NCBI RefSeq assembly: GCF_017592825.1
Contig: NZ_JAGFMD010000006.1
Coordinates: 62,001-126,000, forward strand
Reading direction: 5' to 3'
DNA length: 64,000 nucleotides
Source: Roseivirga sp. E12
GTDB taxonomy: Bacteria; Bacteroidota; Bacteroidia; Cytophagales; Cyclobacteriaceae
Under the pieces are notes generated by a model. It worked only from the letters and a program-made list of their open reading frames with translations, made no database searches and had not been told where the DNA came from. Below are positions 61,418-64,000 of this stretch, one piece after another. The first letter of the stretch is position 1, and the number at the start of each line of letters is the position of its first letter. The position numbers were made by a program, and so were the translations under genes.

Positions 61418-61429
61418 GTAAGCGGTTAC
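61418..61429. promoter_or_regulatory. Palindromic motif upstream of the permease gene
   Basis: GTAA-GCGG-TTAC is at 61418-61429, just past the S41 gene stop and 63 bp before the permease ATG. A related GTAAG-TG-CTTAC (62391-62402) is upstream of the S41 gene. Both follow the MarR gene in the same direction, so MarR binding is possible. Confidence 0.35.
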
Positions 61430-61432
61430 GCG

Positions 61433-62377
61433 TTACTTTGAAGCTATGGCTTTTCTTGCTAATTCAATAGCCTTGTCCAAAGCGTTTTCTTCATCCGTTT
61501 GAATGTGTGGCTTTACTCCTTTTCCTTCCCAGTTAGTTTTAGTCACCGGGTTTATTGCTCTGCCTCTTGGCACATTGACAATAAAGTCTCCATCAATGAT
61601 AGAAGGACCCCCAGGGTGCGCTCCACCGCCCGTAGTCTCGCCAATTATTGTTGCACGTCCCATATGCTTAAGGTTGTAGGTAAACTCTTCCGCAGCAGAA
61701 AAGGTATAGTCGCTCGTGAGCACGTAAACTGGAATATTGGGTTTGGTTTCGCTTGCCAATTTTGGATCGGTCCAGGTTTTAGAGTAATTGTCTGAAGGCC
61801 TCCAATAGAAGGTATTAAGGTGCACCGGTTCGTTTCCAAATAAATAACTGGATATAAACCTGATCATGCTTGGTGATCCTCCACCATTCTTTCTCAAATC
61901 GAAAATAATGGCATCTGACTTAATCAGTTTATCCATGGCCGGCTTTGCCACATCCTCAGCCTGACCAATATTCATAAAGCCTCTCAAGTCGAGATAACCA
62001 ATGTTACCCTCTAAAATTTTCACTTCTTCAAAACCAAACTTTCCATTTGACTCAGGTCCTGGGCCGTAATCGCGATTTCTTATAGATTTGGCCCTTTTAC
62101 TATCAAAAACCACTCTGATGTGCTTGTCATTAATTATTGATCTCAGGTCCTCTTGCAAAGCGTCTGCAAAAGATTCTTTAGTGGTGAATTGTTCATAGGC
62201 ATTATCCTTGAGCTTACCCTTGATTAACTCGCTCATCGCCTCACCCTTTTCAGGGTAGACGTAATTCCGGTTCATAATATCGGCTAGCCGATTTACAATC
62301 TTCTTCTTATTGAAATCCTGAGCTGACACTGCGAATGTCGATATGATCAAGGCGGAGAGAATTACGAGCTTCTTCAT
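61433..62377 (-). CDS. S41-family peptidase (short form)
   Basis: A 314-residue exported S41 peptidase (signal peptide about 1-19). Catalytic Ser227 is in SDYTFSAAEE, with the FDLRKNGGGSPS motif at 159-170. No PDZ domain is seen, unlike Prc, and the length is short, so it resembles retinol-binding-protein-3/tricorn-core-like S41 members. It is in a leftward series after marR (76 bp) and before the permease. It may process peptides in the periplasm. Confidence 0.9.
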   Translation of the reverse strand: MKKLVILSALIISTFAVSAQDFNKKKIVNRLADIMNRNYVYPEKGEAMSELIKGKLKDNAYEQFTTKESFADALQEDLRSIINDKHIRVVFDSKRAKSIRNRDYGPGPESNGKFGFEEVKILEGNIGYLDLRGFMNIGQAEDVAKPAMDKLIKSDAIIFDLRKNGGGSPSMIRFISSYLFGNEPVHLNTFYWRPSDNYSKTWTDPKLASETKPNIPVYVLTSDYTFSAAEEFTYNLKHMGRATIIGETTGGGAHPGGPSIIDGDFIVNVPRGRAINPVTKTNWEGKGVKPHIQTDEENALDKAIELARKAIASK

Positions 62378-62390
62378 AAATGTATTTTAG

Positions 62391-62402
62391 GTAAGTGCTT
62401 AC
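62391..62402. promoter_or_regulatory. Palindromic motif upstream of the S41 peptidase gene
   Basis: GTAAG-TG-CTTAC, perfect 5-bp arms, starts 14 bp upstream of the peptidase ATG. The 76-bp region lies between marR and the peptidase gene. It is a candidate MarR or self-regulatory site; evidence is the motif and position only. Confidence 0.35.
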
Positions 62403-62453
62403 GTTTATAATTAAAATGAGTTTTATAAATAACACTTATTAACATTAGCGGGC

Positions 62454-62933
62454 TTAACCCTTAGCGTTCACACGGTCGTACATCGATTGCTCATCTAAGG
62501 CAGACTCGACTCTATCTAGTGTTGTCAACAGATCTCCTGCAGCCTCATTGAGGAGTTCGTCATTGGCAGCTTTGATACGCTCCCAAGTAGTGCTCATCTT
62601 GTTGACCAATTGCTGACCTTTTGCCGAAAGTTTTAGAAGTCGCTTACGCTGGTCTGCAGTATCTTTCCGTTCTTCAGCCAGGCCTTTTTCTACCAAAACA
62701 TTGGCTACTTGATTCACGGCAGGGTGCGTTTGTCTGAGCATAGTAGACAATTCTGTCACTGCCAGTTCTTCCCCATCCTTTAAGGCATAGATCATTGCAA
62801 ACCATCGAGGTTCGAAGTCGAAAGCCGATTCTTTATAAATCTGCGCGACATCACGAGCCAAGCGTTCGCTAAGGTTTTTTAGACGAGTAGCCAGTGCGAG
62901 GCTACCAAGTTCTTCTATGATATTTCTTTCCAA
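62454..62933 (-). CDS. MarR-family transcriptional regulator
   Basis: A 159-residue MarR protein. The winged helix is at about 55-115, with LAVTELSTMLRQTHPAVNQVANVLVEKGLAEE and the wing ERKDTADQRKRLLKLSAKG, in which the Asp-Arg-Lys of the wing is kept. C-terminal helices make the dimer. Its ATG directly abuts the stop of the BNR-repeat gene, so it is coupled to it. Candidate targets are the S41 and permease genes downstream. Confidence 0.92.
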   Translation of the reverse strand: MERNIIEELGSLALATRLKNLSERLARDVAQIYKESAFDFEPRWFAMIYALKDGEELAVTELSTMLRQTHPAVNQVANVLVEKGLAEERKDTADQRKRLLKLSAKGQQLVNKMSTTWERIKAANDELLNEAAGDLLTTLDRVESALDEQSMYDRVNAKG

Positions 62934-64000
62934 TTATTTCTTCTTTTTGGGTGCTATAAAAGGCACTCTTTCGGTGCGGATCAGCTCTGTAAGATCTTCC
63001 AAGCCTTTCTCAATCGCCTTTGCTTGTTCCATCACGGTATCATACTTCACCGTCATATCTGTCACACGTTGTTTTTGCCCGTTTGTAATTGGCGGTTCAA
63101 TTCCGTCAATTGTACCATAAATATGCAGCAGCTGGACTTCTAGCTTATTCTCAAAGTTGATCACATCTTGAAAGGTCTTCTGCTTTGGCTGCACCATTTC
63201 TGCTTCTGAAGTATTAATCAATTCCAACACTTCATCTGCCTTTTCATGTACAGAAGCATAATCCTCTTTAGAAATCCTTGATTTCAAATCATTGATTTGC
63301 GATCTGATCGAACGAATATCATTGGCCTTCTCCTGAAGGCCTTCTATCATCTTTCTTACCCCTTCTAAATACGATTGTTGCGTAGTATAATCATTATCAT
63401 TCGCCTCCCATCGCGGATCTGGGTTGATGGTCACATCCTTTTCTACTACAGCCTCTCCATAGGTGAAAGTCACTTTGTAATCGCCAGGCGCCACACGGTG
63501 ACCACCAGCACCTAAGCCTACAAATACACCATCAACTCCCTTAAAATTGGTCATAGATAAGTTCCAATTGAATCTGTTCATTCCAGACTTCTTGGTGATT
63601 TTCTCTTGACGATCTTTTGAATCCGTTGAGAATGACCTCACCAAGCTGCCTTGGGCATTTTTGAACTCAACTTTGAGATTCAATGAATCAACATTCTCCT
63701 TGATGTAATACATGATAGAGAAGCCAGGGTATGGATTCTGACCTATTGATCTGTTGCCTGTTCTAAAAGCATTGTCCCGAATGGCATTCTCCGGTTCGTA
63801 AACATAAAAGTCTGCGTTGGCTGCTTGACTCAGTTCGTAAAGTGGATTCAAATCATCCATTACCCAGAAAGCACGGCCTTGGGTGGCGATGATAAGATCA
63901 TTGCCATGTACCATCAAATCAGTGATCGGCACGATGGGTAGGTTTCTTTGGAATTCATTCCACTTTACACCACCATCAAAGGATACATAGAGTCCCAATT
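62934..64000 (-). CDS. Exported sortilin/BNR-repeat (VPS10-like) protein; 5' end outside window
   Basis: The C-terminal 355 residues of a large protein; the frame runs to the window edge without a genuine start. The visible N-terminus (LYVSFDGGVKWNEFQRNLP, then GNDLIIATQGRAFWVMDD) is the last Asp-box/BNR blade, with the trailing part of a VPS10-type beta-propeller. A beta-sandwich (about 95-200) and a long helical segment (about 205-340) follow, ending in a basic tail (APKKKK). Such proteins are exported in Bacteroidota; the ligand is unknown. Its stop abuts the marR start. Confidence 0.9.
   Translation of the reverse strand, partial: LGLYVSFDGGVKWNEFQRNLPIVPITDLMVHGNDLIIATQGRAFWVMDDLNPLYELSQAANADFYVYEPENAIRDNAFRTGNRSIGQNPYPGFSIMYYIKENVDSLNLKVEFKNAQGSLVRSFSTDSKDRQEKITKKSGMNRFNWNLSMTNFKGVDGVFVGLGAGGHRVAPGDYKVTFTYGEAVVEKDVTINPDPRWEANDNDYTTQQSYLEGVRKMIEGLQEKANDIRSIRSQINDLKSRISKEDYASVHEKADEVLELINTSEAEMVQPKQKTFQDVINFENKLEVQLLHIYGTIDGIEPPITNGQKQRVTDMTVKYDTVMEQAKAIEKGLEDLTELIRTERVPFIAPKKKK

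Noticed and set aside
63990-64000. Apparent start of the BNR-repeat protein at the window edge
   Set aside because: The first codon is ATT in the middle of a blade motif; the gene continues beyond the window.
1-64000. tRNA, rRNA, CRISPR, insertion sequence, integrase or phage genes
   Set aside because: Gaps between genes were read by eye and show no cloverleaf, repeat-spacer array or transposase; short intergenic regions leave little room for them.

Overview
The window is a gene-dense stretch of chromosome (about 67 protein genes, no rRNA, tRNA, CRISPR array, IS or phage genes seen) from a member of the Bacteroidota, most probably a marine-type Cytophagales. The grounds are the gene families (alternative GlmU-like protein, type B ribosomal protein L31, RemB/Wzi-like outer membrane protein, LytTR/His_kinase pairs, FtsX-type 790-residue permeases, sortilin/BNR repeat protein), Bacteroidota-type promoter elements (TTTG-N20-TAnnTTTG before rpmE2) and weak or absent Shine-Dalgarno sequences. 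The genus cannot be fixed from the window.

Layout. 1-12.2 kb: 5' part of an iron-sulfur serine dehydratase, a LytS/LytR-like pair, a secreted protein, hemE, an exported M20 amidohydrolase, a cupin, a trio of exported proteins (DinB-like, SUMF1/FGE-like, TolB-like), a second LytS/LytR-like pair and a Cys-rich lipoprotein. 12.2-15.3 kb: a leftward housekeeping operon clpS-recR-aminotransferase-heptose kinase. 16.1-28 kb: the most interesting part, an envelope-stress/polyamine locus. A divergent XRE regulator with a dead S24-like domain faces a rightward operon (YjfI-like, PspA, three small membrane proteins, DUF4178, low-complexity lipoprotein, double DUF350, membrane-anchored spermidine synthase, DUF3592-like). 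This meets tail to tail a leftward operon (voltage-gated K+ channel, second degenerate membrane spermidine synthase, exported flavin amine oxidase-like protein, acidic-tailed protein). The set echoes the E. coli yjfIJKLM(C) group but is richer.

28-35 kb: Na+-coupled transporters, TerC, an alkyltransferase-like protein without the acceptor Cys, an RmlD-like reductase and two lipoprotein cyclophilins. 35-38.6 kb: hemC, holB, GlmU-like and rpmE2. 38.7-44.4 kb: RemB/Wzi-like protein, MsbA-like exporter, gmhA and a YifB/ComM ATPase with a TTG start. 44.6-48.8 kb: a more AT-rich accessory part with a Crp/Fnr regulator, membrane proteins and an ECF sigma factor with a probable autoregulated divergent promoter. 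49.6-53.6 kb: the TesA-YbbA-YbbP arrangement, as in E. coli. 53.7-64 kb: an exported amidohydrolase with a TPR lipoprotein, then a leftward series: BNR-repeat protein (cut by the window edge), MarR regulator, S41 peptidase, FtsX/MacB-type permease and tail-specific protease.

Functional picture: much of the window is envelope biology (LPS heptose, lipid A or lipid export, periplasmic folding and proteolysis, membrane stress, ion homeostasis), with heme and DNA-maintenance genes interspersed. All functional calls come from reading motifs and gene order; no database search was run.
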